This document shows positions 26,650 through 36,129 of a DNA stretch of 49,824 bases, in pieces (positions within the stretch are counted from its first letter, which is position 1; each line of letters opens with the position of its first letter). The DNA comes from Balneolaceae bacterium. Lineage in GTDB: Bacteria; Bacteroidota; Rhodothermia; Balneolales; Balneolaceae. The translations under genes and the position numbers were made by a program. The stretch spans positions 1 through 49,824 of the forward strand of contig REDS01000094.1 in the NCBI GenBank assembly GCA_007693395.1, given 5' to 3'. The notes below the pieces were generated by a model. The model was not told where the DNA came from, did no database searches, and saw only the letters and a list, made by a program, of their open reading frames with translations.

Positions 26650-27222
26650 TTGAAAAAGCGAATTGGTGTTTTTGGAGGGTCGTTCGATCCTGTTCATAAT
26701 GGCCATATTCATATCGTAAAAAGCTTTCTGAAAAGTGGTGTAATTGATGAAATATTAATTACACTAACCCCAAGTCCACCTCATAAAGATCATTTAACTC
26801 AAGCTCCTTATCACCACAGATTGCGGATGCTTGAACTTGCCTTTGCCGGGTTTGATCAGGTTCGCATAAGTGATTTAGAAAAATCATTGCCGGCGCCATC
26901 TTATTCATTGCAAACCATGCAAAGCCTGAAGGCCAGTAATCCCGCCTGCCTTTTTTTTCTTTGTATGGGAGAAGACAGCCTTGAAAGCTTCCATACCTGG
27001 CATCGGTACAAAGAACTTTTGGCTGAGGTTACGTTGCTTGTAGCTGCACGGCCGGGTAGCAATGGCGGTTTGGTAGCTGAAGAGATACTTGAAAAAACAA
27101 TTTTTGTGAGTAATAGTGAAATAGATATATCATCTACAACAGTAAGAAGCCGTACCGCTGAGAAACATGTATTGCCGGAACCTGTTGCTGAATATATCCG
27201 AAAAAATAATCTCTATACGTAA
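26650..27222 (+). CDS. nadD: Nicotinate-nucleotide adenylyltransferase
   Basis: NadD adenylates nicotinic acid mononucleotide in NAD synthesis. The 190-residue protein starts at a TTG at 26650, the only usable start: an in-frame TAG lies three codons upstream and the catalytic loop begins at residue 6. Motifs are RIGVFGGSFDPVHNGHIHI (H16 and H19), then TLTPSPPHKDH and, at the end, the nucleotide-binding EIDISSTTVRSR. It is 9 bases downstream of bamD. Confidence 0.96.
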   Translation: MKKRIGVFGGSFDPVHNGHIHIVKSFLKSGVIDEILITLTPSPPHKDHLTQAPYHHRLRMLELAFAGFDQVRISDLEKSLPAPSYSLQTMQSLKASNPACLFFLCMGEDSLESFHTWHRYKELLAEVTLLVAARPGSNGGLVAEEILEKTIFVSNSEIDISSTTVRSRTAEKHVLPEPVAEYIRKNNLYT

Positions 27223-27229
27223 TAGATCT

Positions 27230-28231
27230 ATGATGAACCGGTCAGAATTTTTAAGGCTAAGCAGCATCGGTGCAGTTACATTGCCGGTTGGCCTAACCAA
27301 AAAAACTACGGGAAAGCCTGAATTAATAAAGCCCAAAAGATTAAAAACAGGAGATAAGATTGCATTTACTGCACCTGCCGGACTGCTGCACGATCACAGA
27401 GACTTCAGGCGAATGCGGGAAGTTATGGAGTCTTTAGGGCTTGAGGTTGTTTTTGGGGAGTTTGTTCGCGAAAGGCATGGCTATTTTGCCGGAACAGACT
27501 ATCAGCGGGCGTTGGATTTAATGCGTTTTTTTGATGATGACTCCGTAGATGCGATTGTGGCAGTTCGTGGTGGATGGGGTTGTGCAAGGATTTTACCTCA
27601 TTTGGATTATAATGTGATAAAAACCAACCCAAAAATATATTGTGGCTTTAGCGACAACACCACGCTTCACATGGCATTTAACAAACATTGCGGATTAATA
27701 ACCTATCACGGGCCAAATGGTGCCTCTGAGTGGACCGACATCACCAAGAGTAGTTTTAAAAAAACCTTGATGGATGGTGAAGATGTAGTTTATTCATCAC
27801 CAAAGGGTTTTACAGTGATCAATCCCGGTATTGCAAAAGGGAGATTAATGGGAGGGAACCTGACTATTCTTACTACAGCATTAGGAACGGATTACCAACC
27901 CGATTTAACGGATGCAATTTTATTTGTTGAGGATATCGCTGAACCTCCCTACAAAATAGACAGAATGCTCACGCATTTAAAGCGGGCCAAAATGCTTGAT
28001 AACCTGAGAGGATTTATTTTCGGTCAGTGTACAAACTGTGCAGAACCAAGAGGGGCCAATTTTACGATTGAAGAAGTATTGAATGACCACATAAAGCCAC
28101 TTGGAATTCCGGCAATGATTGGTAAAGATATTGGCCACGATCCCGATAATCTAACCATTCCAGTTGGCCTTCAGGCAGAACTCGATTCAAAAACCGGAAC
28201 CCTTAGGACGCTTGAATCAACAGTGGCGTAA
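27230..28231 (+). CDS. LD-carboxypeptidase (S66/LdcA family)
   Basis: A 333-residue peptidase that trims the terminal D-alanine of tetrapeptides in peptidoglycan recycling. The Ser-Glu-His triad of the S66 family is seen: S141 in CGFSDNTTLHMAF, E234 in LFVEDIAEPPYKIDRML and H303 in IGHDPDNLTIPVGL. The oxyanion-type ITYHGPNG segment follows the serine. The N-terminus (MMNRSEFLRLSSIGAVTLPV) looks like a Tat-like or short signal segment without a true twin arginine, so some of the enzyme may be exported. Starts at 27230 or 27233 are equally good. It is 7 bases after nadD. Confidence 0.9.
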   Translation: MMNRSEFLRLSSIGAVTLPVGLTKKTTGKPELIKPKRLKTGDKIAFTAPAGLLHDHRDFRRMREVMESLGLEVVFGEFVRERHGYFAGTDYQRALDLMRFFDDDSVDAIVAVRGGWGCARILPHLDYNVIKTNPKIYCGFSDNTTLHMAFNKHCGLITYHGPNGASEWTDITKSSFKKTLMDGEDVVYSSPKGFTVINPGIAKGRLMGGNLTILTTALGTDYQPDLTDAILFVEDIAEPPYKIDRMLTHLKRAKMLDNLRGFIFGQCTNCAEPRGANFTIEEVLNDHIKPLGIPAMIGKDIGHDPDNLTIPVGLQAELDSKTGTLRTLESTVA

Positions 28232-28235
28232 AGGG

Positions 28236-29936
28236 TTAAAACATGTAGCTGAAAGAGATGCTCAGCTGTACATTATGAACATCATATGGTTCAAAGTTTG
28301 CTATGGTCAAACCTTGAAAACGTCCATAATCAAATCGCCCATAGTTGTATAATCTGGTCCAGGAAAGTTCACCCGTCAGTACAAAATCACTAAATGAGTA
28401 TAAACCACGTGTTCCAATTGTTAAATCCGTTCGATTTCTCCAGTAATCACCAAAACCCTGGCGAAATTCTTCAGGACGGTTCAGAGACCTGTCATACATG
28501 TAGTGGAAGTGGTTGTTATCTGAAAGCCTGCGGATAAAAAAACCAACCCTGCCCTGATTAATGTATCCGTCAATGCTTAAGAACTGGCTGTTAGAGCCCG
28601 GACCTATTGCAGCACCTATTACCTGTCCCCGGTTAGTATGTCCCTGCCGGATGTCGGGATGTGTATAATAGTAGTTTTGCGGCCGCACTTCCTGAATGTA
28701 AGAGGGTGTCATGTTTGTAAATTCAAGATTTATCTTGTAGAAACTTGCGAGTGGTGCAAAAACAATTTGTTGAATACCAAAAGCGTAACCACTGTTATGG
28801 CGTGGCTGCATCAACAAATCCCGTGAATCGTAAGCAAAATCGTCTCTGAAAAACTCACCATAAATTTCAAAGCGGCTTTCGGGCCATAACCATCTGGCAT
28901 AGATGGAGTTCATGTGATTTCTGGGCTTCAGATTCTGAATGGCGCCGCGTGTATCAAGAAAGTTCTTGTAGAAAAACGGATCGAGTACCATACCAATATC
29001 TTCACCGCTTAGTCTGTTGTTTTCAAGGTAAGTATGAATTGCCCGAGCAAAACCTACATGAAAATTGGGCGCAAAAGCAGGCGAATACGATATGTTGATA
29101 GCATTCATGAATCTGTTACGGTCAGCTTCTTCATCGCTAATGAAGTAGTCAGAATCTTCCGGGAACGCTCCAAGCCATTTAAATTCGAATTTGCCAAGAT
29201 ATGGCACTCTCACGGGAGATCGGGTGCCTATAAAAAAGTGATTCATGCCCGGCGCATTGTTACTGATTAGCAGCGGATACTTTACATTACCACCCCACCA
29301 GAGAGATTCGTTGCTTAGCCCTGCTTCGAAGCTCTTGTAATGCAGCCTTATTGATGAGTGTCCAAGATTAAACGTGCTGAATGGATCTTCACCAAACCGG
29401 AACGGCCTGTCGATAATATCTCCCACGGCTTCGGCCACAAAAAGCCGGTTGCCTTCACCATCCGAGGGGATAAATCTTGGTACTTCGAACTCATTGTTCT
29501 GATGCTGAATGAAATGCGGTTTGAAGGTTATTGTCAGATAATCTGATGTAATCCAAACACCACCCTGAAATTCTGCATTTAATCCGCGTCCGTACCAAGC
29601 TGCTCCATTATTTTCGCCGTACGGCACGGTACTATTCGTAGTAAAACCCAGCATTGGCCTGTATACACCGGCTTTGAACGTGTAGCCAAGATCAATTGTA
29701 CTGTTATCTATTTTGCGTGTCCAGAATCCAAAATCTCTATCTGCGTTCTCGAGGTAAGCATCGTACGTGTGGTTCCAAACCGGCCGTAATGTGAATGATG
29801 TGTGAGCAGATCCCTGAAATAATTGCTGAATGCGAAGCTGTTCCTCTTTGATATCATCAACCGGTATTGTTTGGCCAAATAAAGACGTGTTGTAAAGCAA
29901 ACCGAGGAGAGTGCAGAGTAAAAGAATCCTTTTCAT
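28236..29936 (-). CDS. Wzi-like capsule-assembly outer-membrane protein (copy 2)
   Basis: A 566-residue protein starting at the ATG at 29936 with signal peptide MKRILLLCTLLGLLYNTSLF, cleaved near GQT. An ATG at 29984 would extend it by 16 residues and overlap the upstream gene (ATGA). The mature part is a large beta-barrel of the capsule-assembly Wzi type, with SIRLHYKSFEAGLSNESLWW and a conserved block ending YPLLISNNAPGM. It ends SFSYMF, a terminal aromatic typical of BAM substrates. Wzi anchors capsular polysaccharide at the surface. It is a paralogue of the gene just upstream; the two are co-transcribed. Confidence 0.85.
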   Translation of the reverse strand: MKRILLLCTLLGLLYNTSLFGQTIPVDDIKEEQLRIQQLFQGSAHTSFTLRPVWNHTYDAYLENADRDFGFWTRKIDNSTIDLGYTFKAGVYRPMLGFTTNSTVPYGENNGAAWYGRGLNAEFQGGVWITSDYLTITFKPHFIQHQNNEFEVPRFIPSDGEGNRLFVAEAVGDIIDRPFRFGEDPFSTFNLGHSSIRLHYKSFEAGLSNESLWWGGNVKYPLLISNNAPGMNHFFIGTRSPVRVPYLGKFEFKWLGAFPEDSDYFISDEEADRNRFMNAINISYSPAFAPNFHVGFARAIHTYLENNRLSGEDIGMVLDPFFYKNFLDTRGAIQNLKPRNHMNSIYARWLWPESRFEIYGEFFRDDFAYDSRDLLMQPRHNSGYAFGIQQIVFAPLASFYKINLEFTNMTPSYIQEVRPQNYYYTHPDIRQGHTNRGQVIGAAIGPGSNSQFLSIDGYINQGRVGFFIRRLSDNNHFHYMYDRSLNRPEEFRQGFGDYWRNRTDLTIGTRGLYSFSDFVLTGELSWTRLYNYGRFDYGRFQGLTIANFEPYDVHNVQLSISFSYMF

Positions 29937-29980
29937 TGGGTTAAAAGGATGTTTATAGAAATTTAACAGATTGATCATTT

Positions 29981-31693
29981 TCATAGGATATAAGTAATTC
30001 CAATTTGAAACTGAACATTTGTACGGTCGTTACGATCATAATTTGTGGCATTAAAACCGTCAAATCGCCCGTAATCGAATCTTCCATAGTTATAAGCTCT
30101 CGTCCATGTAAGGCGGCTGTTGATGTAAAAAGGCCCGGGGCCGTAAAGAAAGTTGAGGCCAAAATTCAGGTTTACCCTGTGGCGGAAATAGTCGCCGAAA
30201 TTAGCAGATAGTGCGTTGGATGCGGAGCCTCTTTCAAAATGGAAATTGTCGTTTTCTGCTACTCTCTGGGCAAATATGCCAACCCGATAATTATCTTTAT
30301 AGGCATCCAAAGCCAGGAATTGGCTGTTTGAGCCCGGCCCTATAGCTGCACCCTGAATTTGCCCGTAATTTGTATTTCCTTGTCTAATTTGGCTATGTGT
30401 GTAAAAGTTTCCCTGAAATCGAACTTGTTGCAGAGCAGGGACAGTAATGTTTGTAATCTCAAAGTGAGTTTTCAGAAAATCAAAATATGGCGCATCTGAT
30501 ATTTTTTGAAACCCTAAAGCATAAGCACTGTTATGATTTGGTTGATTGATGAAATCTCGCAGATCATAGCTAAAATCTTCTCGGGCAAATTCAGCAAATA
30601 TTTCTGCCCGAGCTTCAGGAAAAACAAGATGAAAATAGACAGAAGCAATCTGATCCTGATCATCTATACCTGCTAAATTAGCTCTATTGGAACTTTCGAA
30701 AATGTTAAAAAAGTAAGTTATTTGAGAAAAGTTGAAGCCTCCATCCTGGTAGATGTAGCTGCCGTTAATTGCACCAATTGTTAGATTTGGAAAGATTGAT
30801 GGCGAAAATGCAACATTCAAAAAATTAACAAAACGTGTTCTGCCTGCCTCAGGTCCCAGGAAATAGTCAGACTCGGCAGGATACCCTCCTAACCATCTGG
30901 CGTTTATTTTTCCAATATACGGAATGTTAACGGGCTGCCGGGTTCCAAAAAAAACGTGCCGCAGGCCTGCAGAGTTATTACTCATTATCAGTGGGTATCT
31001 CCTCATTGATCCCCACCAAAGTGGCTCTGAACTTATTCCTGCCTCTACTTTATTATAATGGAGCCTTATGGATGAGTTGCCAAAATTAAATATTGAAAAA
31101 GGATCCTGTCCAAATCGAAAGGGAGCATCAACCCGGAATTGAAGTCCCTCAGAACTGTAAAGAGTATTTCCAGCTGCATCTCTCTGGATAAATCTTGGAT
31201 AGAGAAAGTCTCTATTTTCATGATATATAAAGTGAGGCTCGAAATTGACAGAAATATATTCGGATTTAATATAAAAGCCCCCCGTGAACTCAGTTGTATG
31301 TCCTCTTCCATACCAGGCAGCAGCGTTATTTTCTCCCATGGGGAGCCTTGTGTTAAACGTATTCTGAATTGATATTGGCAGTAACCCTGCATAAAAACCT
31401 TCAAATATTTCCGTTTCAGAAGTCGTTAGATGACGCAGCCACCACTTATTGTGATTAATATTTCTACTGAAAACATCATTGTAGAAGTTAAATGTTGAAG
31501 GGCGATTTATCGCACCGTAATTAAGTGAATCCTGAAGTAGTAGATTCAATTGCAGTTGCTCGTCCATTATGCTACCAACAGATATGGTTTGAGCTTGCAT
31601 ATTGGAAGCAGAGAGTGCAAATGCAACAGATATAGTGAGAAAGTAGCTCAAACTCTTCAATAAAATACTGTAATTTTTAAACTTCAGTCTCAT
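29981..31693 (-). CDS. Wzi-like capsule-assembly outer-membrane protein (copy 1)
   Basis: A 570-residue paralogue of the next gene, with signal peptide ending ASNMQAQ. The same barrel blocks appear: AAAWYGRGHTTEFTGGFYIK, FRFGQDPFSIFNFGNSSIRL, EAGISSEPLWWGSMRRYPLI and GFNATNYDRNDRTNVQF. It ends in ITYIL, less canonical than the aromatic end of its partner. It is predicted to bind and display surface polysaccharide. It is transcribed away from the wzz-containing operon at 31979; the two units share a 285-base divergent region, suggesting joint control of export and display. Confidence 0.85.
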   Translation of the reverse strand: MRLKFKNYSILLKSLSYFLTISVAFALSASNMQAQTISVGSIMDEQLQLNLLLQDSLNYGAINRPSTFNFYNDVFSRNINHNKWWLRHLTTSETEIFEGFYAGLLPISIQNTFNTRLPMGENNAAAWYGRGHTTEFTGGFYIKSEYISVNFEPHFIYHENRDFLYPRFIQRDAAGNTLYSSEGLQFRVDAPFRFGQDPFSIFNFGNSSIRLHYNKVEAGISSEPLWWGSMRRYPLIMSNNSAGLRHVFFGTRQPVNIPYIGKINARWLGGYPAESDYFLGPEAGRTRFVNFLNVAFSPSIFPNLTIGAINGSYIYQDGGFNFSQITYFFNIFESSNRANLAGIDDQDQIASVYFHLVFPEARAEIFAEFAREDFSYDLRDFINQPNHNSAYALGFQKISDAPYFDFLKTHFEITNITVPALQQVRFQGNFYTHSQIRQGNTNYGQIQGAAIGPGSNSQFLALDAYKDNYRVGIFAQRVAENDNFHFERGSASNALSANFGDYFRHRVNLNFGLNFLYGPGPFYINSRLTWTRAYNYGRFDYGRFDGFNATNYDRNDRTNVQFQIGITYIL

Positions 31694-31978
31694 AAAATAT
31701 AATCAAAGAATATTGCTTGGCAGTAAAAAGAAATACGATATAAACTTTTTGGCATTAAATATTATGAATCTAAATCCGTTGAAAGTTTGACATTATTTCA
31801 AACTATTAAAACAGGGTATTTATGCGGATTAATCTCTAAAGATAAATGGATTTGGCGGAAATGCATATTACAAATTAAACGTCAGACAGGTTTAATAGGT
31901 GTATAAAATTTGTTACTTTTATATGCTATCTGCGAATATGCCGCAAACTCTTACAACAGCTATTTCTAAATTTATTTT
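31694..31978. promoter_or_regulatory. Divergent intergenic region between wzi-like genes and the glycan operon
   Basis: This 285-base AT-rich gap must hold promoters for both the minus-strand wzi-like pair and the plus-strand operon. A near-consensus sequence ATAAAATTTGTTACTTTTAT lies about 75-55 bases before the wzz start. I see no convincing repeat, riboswitch or operator; the exact promoters cannot be fixed by eye. Confidence 0.4.
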
Positions 31979-33214
31979 ATGTCTCAGTACGCACCTGAAG
32001 AGGATGTTTTAGACGAACAAAAACATTCCAACAATAAAACAAATGTTCGTGTTGAAGAAAACCCGGAAGAAGAAGTAGATATTTGGAATCTTGTAAGAAT
32101 TATTTGGGCTGGGCGCAAGATAGTACTCCTTTTTGCTTTGGCTTTTTTATTGTTAGGTCTTTTTCATATTAGCACAGGGCCAACTGAATATACTTCAGAT
32201 GCAGTGTTGTTACAGGAATCCTCAAGAGATCAAAGTAACACACAACGTCTCCTGCAGCAATTTGGTGGTTTTGGTTTCAATACATCGAGTGGTGGCTCAA
32301 CTGATATGCTTGGCCCGGGAATGTATCCTACAATTGTATCGAGTATTGAGTTTCAAAGAGAGTTAATTGCAGAACCTATAGAATTTAGCCGATTCGATAA
32401 TCCCATAACGCTTTATGAATTCTTTGTAGAACATCACCAACCGCCTTTTCGAGATAAAGTATATTCCTTTATTCGTAATTATACTATTCAGTTGCCTTTT
32501 CGTATAGTAGACTGGATTACAAATATTAGTTTTACTCCTGAAGAGCCTGAAGAAGAAATTGAAGTAGAACAAGAAATTGATAGCAGGGTATTGATATTGT
32601 CAAGAAGAGAAGCAAGTACAATTGCAGAAGTTTCCGGAAGAATTAGTTTGAGTATTGATGGCAATATAATTACGGTAAATACCACCATGCCGGATAGGAA
32701 AGCGGCTGCTATGCTTAACGTACAGGTTATTGAACAGATTCAGGAATACGTTACTAATTATAAAATAGAGAAGGCGAGACAGAATGTTGAATTTACAGAA
32801 AACAGGCTTGTTGTAGCCGAAGAGAGATATGAAGAGGCTCAAAGAGCACTTGCAGAGTTCAGAGATCAAAACATAAATCTTGCAACGAATATTGCAAGAA
32901 CGGAAGAAGAAAGGCTTGCCAACCATAGAGACAGGATGTTTAACGTCTACAACTCTCTGTCTGTTGAACTTGAACAGGCAAGACTCAGGCTTCAGGAAGA
33001 AACACCGTTATTCTCTATCATGCAAAAATCCAGTGTACCAACAAGGAGTTTGGGAAGCTCTAACAGGGCAATTGTAGTATTTGTGATATTAGGTGTAATA
33101 TTTGGATTCTTGTTCATCTTCGGCAGATTAATTTTTATAAAATTGAAAGAAGAAGTGTTTGATAAAGAAACACCAGAAAAAGTACAAAAAGAGAGGTTAG
33201 AGTATCAGTACTGA
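31979..33214 (+). CDS. Wzz-type polysaccharide chain-length determinant
   Basis: A 411-residue inner-membrane protein of the Wzz family (polysaccharide co-polymerase), which sets polymer length. It has a disordered acidic N-terminus (1-40), TM1 at about 47-66 (RKIVLLFALAFLLLGLFHIS) and a large periplasmic domain with coiled coil at about 250-330 (VEFTENRLVVAEERYEEAQR). TM2 lies near 360-388 (AIVVFVILGVIFGFLFIFGR), and a short cytoplasmic tail follows. There is no fused Wzc-type tyrosine kinase and none nearby. It is the first gene of the long plus-strand operon. Confidence 0.88.
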   Translation: MSQYAPEEDVLDEQKHSNNKTNVRVEENPEEEVDIWNLVRIIWAGRKIVLLFALAFLLLGLFHISTGPTEYTSDAVLLQESSRDQSNTQRLLQQFGGFGFNTSSGGSTDMLGPGMYPTIVSSIEFQRELIAEPIEFSRFDNPITLYEFFVEHHQPPFRDKVYSFIRNYTIQLPFRIVDWITNISFTPEEPEEEIEVEQEIDSRVLILSRREASTIAEVSGRISLSIDGNIITVNTTMPDRKAAAMLNVQVIEQIQEYVTNYKIEKARQNVEFTENRLVVAEERYEEAQRALAEFRDQNINLATNIARTEEERLANHRDRMFNVYNSLSVELEQARLRLQEETPLFSIMQKSSVPTRSLGSSNRAIVVFVILGVIFGFLFIFGRLIFIKLKEEVFDKETPEKVQKERLEYQY

Positions 33215-33251
33215 ACAAGAAGTTGATTTAATAACAATGTTACTGGCTTAA

Positions 33252-35054
33252 ATGATTAAATCACTTAAAAAAATCTACAGTTTACTGCCAAGAAAAGACC
33301 GTTTTCGTTTCGGGCTTTTGTTTGTAATGATGGTGGTTGCTTCTCTCTTTGAGCTTATAGGTATAAGTTTAATTCCAGCGTTTGTAATTAGCATTGCTGA
33401 ACCCGAGCGTATTTTAAGTATACACATTCTGGGAGACTTTTTACGGGATATGGGAATTGACACAACACAAAGGCTTGCACTTACAGGTGCAATAGCACTT
33501 ATTACAGTCTATTTATTAAAAAACACATATCTGACCTATTATAAATACTTAAAACAGAAATTTGTTTTAAATAAAAGGTTATATCTGCAAAACAGATTGT
33601 TTAAGGCTTACATGACAGCGCCTTATACCTTCTACTTAAATAAAAATTCTGCTGAATTATTAAGGAACGTTAATGGTGAGATTGGAAAGATTATAACTGG
33701 TACTGTTTTACCTTTTTTGGAGATAAGCTTAAACACAATTACGTTCATTTTTATTATCGGAGCCCTTCTTTACCTTGAACCTGTAATCACAATTGTAACG
33801 GTTGTGATGATGGGTGGTGGTGGCTACATTTTCCTAAGTATAACTCAAAAAAAGACAGAAGATTCAGGGCGAATAAGCCGTCTTGCAAGTGGAGATATGA
33901 ATCGGATGATTTTGCAAGGGTTAGGTGGCTTTAAAGAGGCAAGAGTATTGAATCGTGAGAGCTTATTTCTAAAGCAGTATAATAAGTTTGCAAAAAAGGG
34001 CATTGGTGCAGCCATCTACCAGACAGTTGTTAAGAGTTTGCCTAAGCCTATTATAGAGACTTTGTTAATTACCGGTATATTGGTAGTGACACTCATCATG
34101 ATTTTTGAAGGCAGGTCATTTAACCAGATCATTCCTACCCTCACTCTTTTTGGTGTTGCTGCCGTTAAATTAATGCCAATCTTCAATACATTTGTTCAAC
34201 AAGTAACAAGTATTCGTTACAGTGCCGACGCAGTATTTACTGTGAGTGGTGATCTTGAATATCTTGAAAAAATAACTGCCTCAGAAGAGAAAGAAAACCT
34301 CAAAGCCGTTGAAAGGGTAAACCTGCAAAAAGAAATAGTTCTGGATAATGTTAGTTATAGGTACCCCGGAGCGGATAGCTTTGCAGTAAAAAATATCAAT
34401 CTCACTATTCCAAAAGGAGATGCTGTTGCATTTGTAGGTGCATCCGGTGCAGGAAAAACCACACTTGTAGACCTTATACTTGGTTTACTTGAGCCTGAGA
34501 GTGGAAGAATTTTGGCTGATAGTACAGATATATCGGAGAACCTAAGGGGCTGGATGAAAAATATCGGGTATATTCAACAGTCGAATTATCTGTTCGATGA
34601 AAGAATTTTCAGAAATATTGCTTTTGGCATACCTGATGATGAAGTAGACGAAGAAAAATTGAGGAATGCCATAGAAGCAGCTCAGCTCGGTGATTTAATA
34701 AAGCGTCTGCCTATCGGGTTAAAGACAAGAGTTGGTGAGCGAGGTGTAAGGTTATCCGGAGGGCAGCGACAGAGGGTAACCATTGCAAGAGCACTTTATA
34801 ATAATCCTCAGATTTTGGTAATGGATGAGGCTACATCTGCACTCGATAACATTACAGAAAAATTTGTTATTGAAGCGATAGAACGGCTTAGAGGAGACCG
34901 AACGATTATTATGATTGCCCATCGGCTAACTACCGTAAAAAATTGCGATATCATTTACATGATGGAAGAGGGCGAAATTGTTGCGAAAGGAACGTACAAT
35001 GAGTTAATGGAAAACAGCCAGCAATTCAGGAAAATGAGCCTTATTGACGATTAA
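33252..35054 (+). CDS. ABC exporter, half-transporter of the MsbA/PglK flippase type
   Basis: A 600-residue fused permease-ATPase that should dimerise and move a lipid or lipid-linked glycan across the inner membrane. Residues 1-325 carry about six transmembrane helices (VTLIMIFEGRSFNQIIPTL near the end). The nucleotide-binding domain follows: Walker A VGASGAGKTTLVDLILGLL, Q-loop YIQQSNYLFDE, signature RLSGGQRQRVTIARALY, Walker B ILVMDEATSALD and H-loop MIAHRLTTV. Its position after wzz and before pseB suggests that it flips the NulO-containing oligosaccharide, similar to PglK in Campylobacter; this is inferred. Confidence 0.92.
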   Translation: MIKSLKKIYSLLPRKDRFRFGLLFVMMVVASLFELIGISLIPAFVISIAEPERILSIHILGDFLRDMGIDTTQRLALTGAIALITVYLLKNTYLTYYKYLKQKFVLNKRLYLQNRLFKAYMTAPYTFYLNKNSAELLRNVNGEIGKIITGTVLPFLEISLNTITFIFIIGALLYLEPVITIVTVVMMGGGGYIFLSITQKKTEDSGRISRLASGDMNRMILQGLGGFKEARVLNRESLFLKQYNKFAKKGIGAAIYQTVVKSLPKPIIETLLITGILVVTLIMIFEGRSFNQIIPTLTLFGVAAVKLMPIFNTFVQQVTSIRYSADAVFTVSGDLEYLEKITASEEKENLKAVERVNLQKEIVLDNVSYRYPGADSFAVKNINLTIPKGDAVAFVGASGAGKTTLVDLILGLLEPESGRILADSTDISENLRGWMKNIGYIQQSNYLFDERIFRNIAFGIPDDEVDEEKLRNAIEAAQLGDLIKRLPIGLKTRVGERGVRLSGGQRQRVTIARALYNNPQILVMDEATSALDNITEKFVIEAIERLRGDRTIIMIAHRLTTVKNCDIIYMMEEGEIVAKGTYNELMENSQQFRKMSLIDD

Positions 35055-35090
35055 ATTTCCTGATTTTTTTGCAGGAATCTTTAGAAAATT

Positions 35091-36104
35091 ATGGATTTAA
35101 ATAAAAAATCAATACTTATAACCGGTGGTACCGGTTCTTTTGGCAAAGCATTTGTAAAACGGGTTTTAAGCGAATGGCCAAATATAGAAAGGTTAGTCAT
35201 CTATTCACGGGATGAACAGAAACAGTTTGAAATGGCACAAGAGTACCCACATAAAGATTACCCGATGATTCGGTTCTTTATTGGTGATGTGCGGGATTAC
35301 AGCAGGCTGAAGAGGGCGCTCAACGGTATTGATTATGTGATTCATGCTGCAGCTATGAAACATGTACACATCGCCGAATATAATCCTGATGAATGTGTGA
35401 AAACGAACATTGGTGGAGCAGAAAACCTTGTAAAAGCGTGTTTATCAAATGGAGTTAAAAAAGTCGTCGCGCTATCTACAGATAAAGCAGCTGCACCTGT
35501 CAATTTATATGGAGCTACCAAACTGGTGTCCGACAAGCTCTTTATTGCGGCAAACAATATTCGGGGATGGAATCCCATCACATTTTCTGTAGTGAGATAT
35601 GGAAATGTTATGGGGTCAAATGGGTCGGTAATACCCTTCTTTATGAAAAAAAGGGATGAGGGTGTTCTGCCTATTACTAATACAAGCATGACCCGTTTTT
35701 CCATAACCCTTGCAGATGGAGTAAATATGGTACTGCATGCTCTTGAACATGCCTGGGGCGGTGAATTATTTGTTCCGAAAATCCCATCATACCGAATTAC
35801 TGACGTAGCTGAAGCAATTGGACCAAACTGCAAACATGAAGTGATAGGCATGAGGCCCGGAGAAAAAATCCATGAAGAGATGATTACCACCTCAGACTCC
35901 TTTTATACTTACGATCTTGGGAAATATTTCGTGATTTTACCATCAAGCCACAATTGGAAGCTTGAAGAGTTTTCAGAGCATTTCAATGCCAGAAAAGTTC
36001 CGCTCGGTTTCAGGTATAATTCGGGGGATAATGATGAATGGCTATCCGTTGAGCAGATTCGTGATTTGATAAAAACACATCTATACCCCGATTTTAGCAC
36101 ATAA
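35091..36104 (+). CDS. pseB: UDP-N-acetylglucosamine 4,6-dehydratase (inverting), PseB
   Basis: PseB removes water from UDP-GlcNAc and inverts C5, giving UDP-2-acetamido-2,6-dideoxy-beta-L-arabino-hexos-4-ulose, the first step to pseudaminic acid. The 337-residue protein has the NAD(P) loop ITGGTGSFGKAFVKRVL (12-18), the PseB-type AAMKHVHIAEYNPDECVKTN and STDKAAAPVNLYGATK with Y140 and K144, and the C-terminal VPKIPSYRITDVAEAIGPNC. It has no N-terminal membrane domain, so it is not a WbpM-type enzyme. It starts 36 bases after the ABC gene; a weak hairpin lies in that gap. Confidence 0.95.
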   Translation: MDLNKKSILITGGTGSFGKAFVKRVLSEWPNIERLVIYSRDEQKQFEMAQEYPHKDYPMIRFFIGDVRDYSRLKRALNGIDYVIHAAAMKHVHIAEYNPDECVKTNIGGAENLVKACLSNGVKKVVALSTDKAAAPVNLYGATKLVSDKLFIAANNIRGWNPITFSVVRYGNVMGSNGSVIPFFMKKRDEGVLPITNTSMTRFSITLADGVNMVLHALEHAWGGELFVPKIPSYRITDVAEAIGPNCKHEVIGMRPGEKIHEEMITTSDSFYTYDLGKYFVILPSSHNWKLEEFSEHFNARKVPLGFRYNSGDNDEWLSVEQIRDLIKTHLYPDFST

Positions 36105-36129
36105 ATCTGTAATCTGAAAAATTCTGTAT

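Noticed and set aside
35057-35077. TTCCTG/CAGGAA hairpin between the ABC transporter and pseB as a possible terminator or attenuator
   Set aside because: The stem is only 6 bases and no T-run follows its 3' arm; the 36-base gap and shared function argue for read-through.
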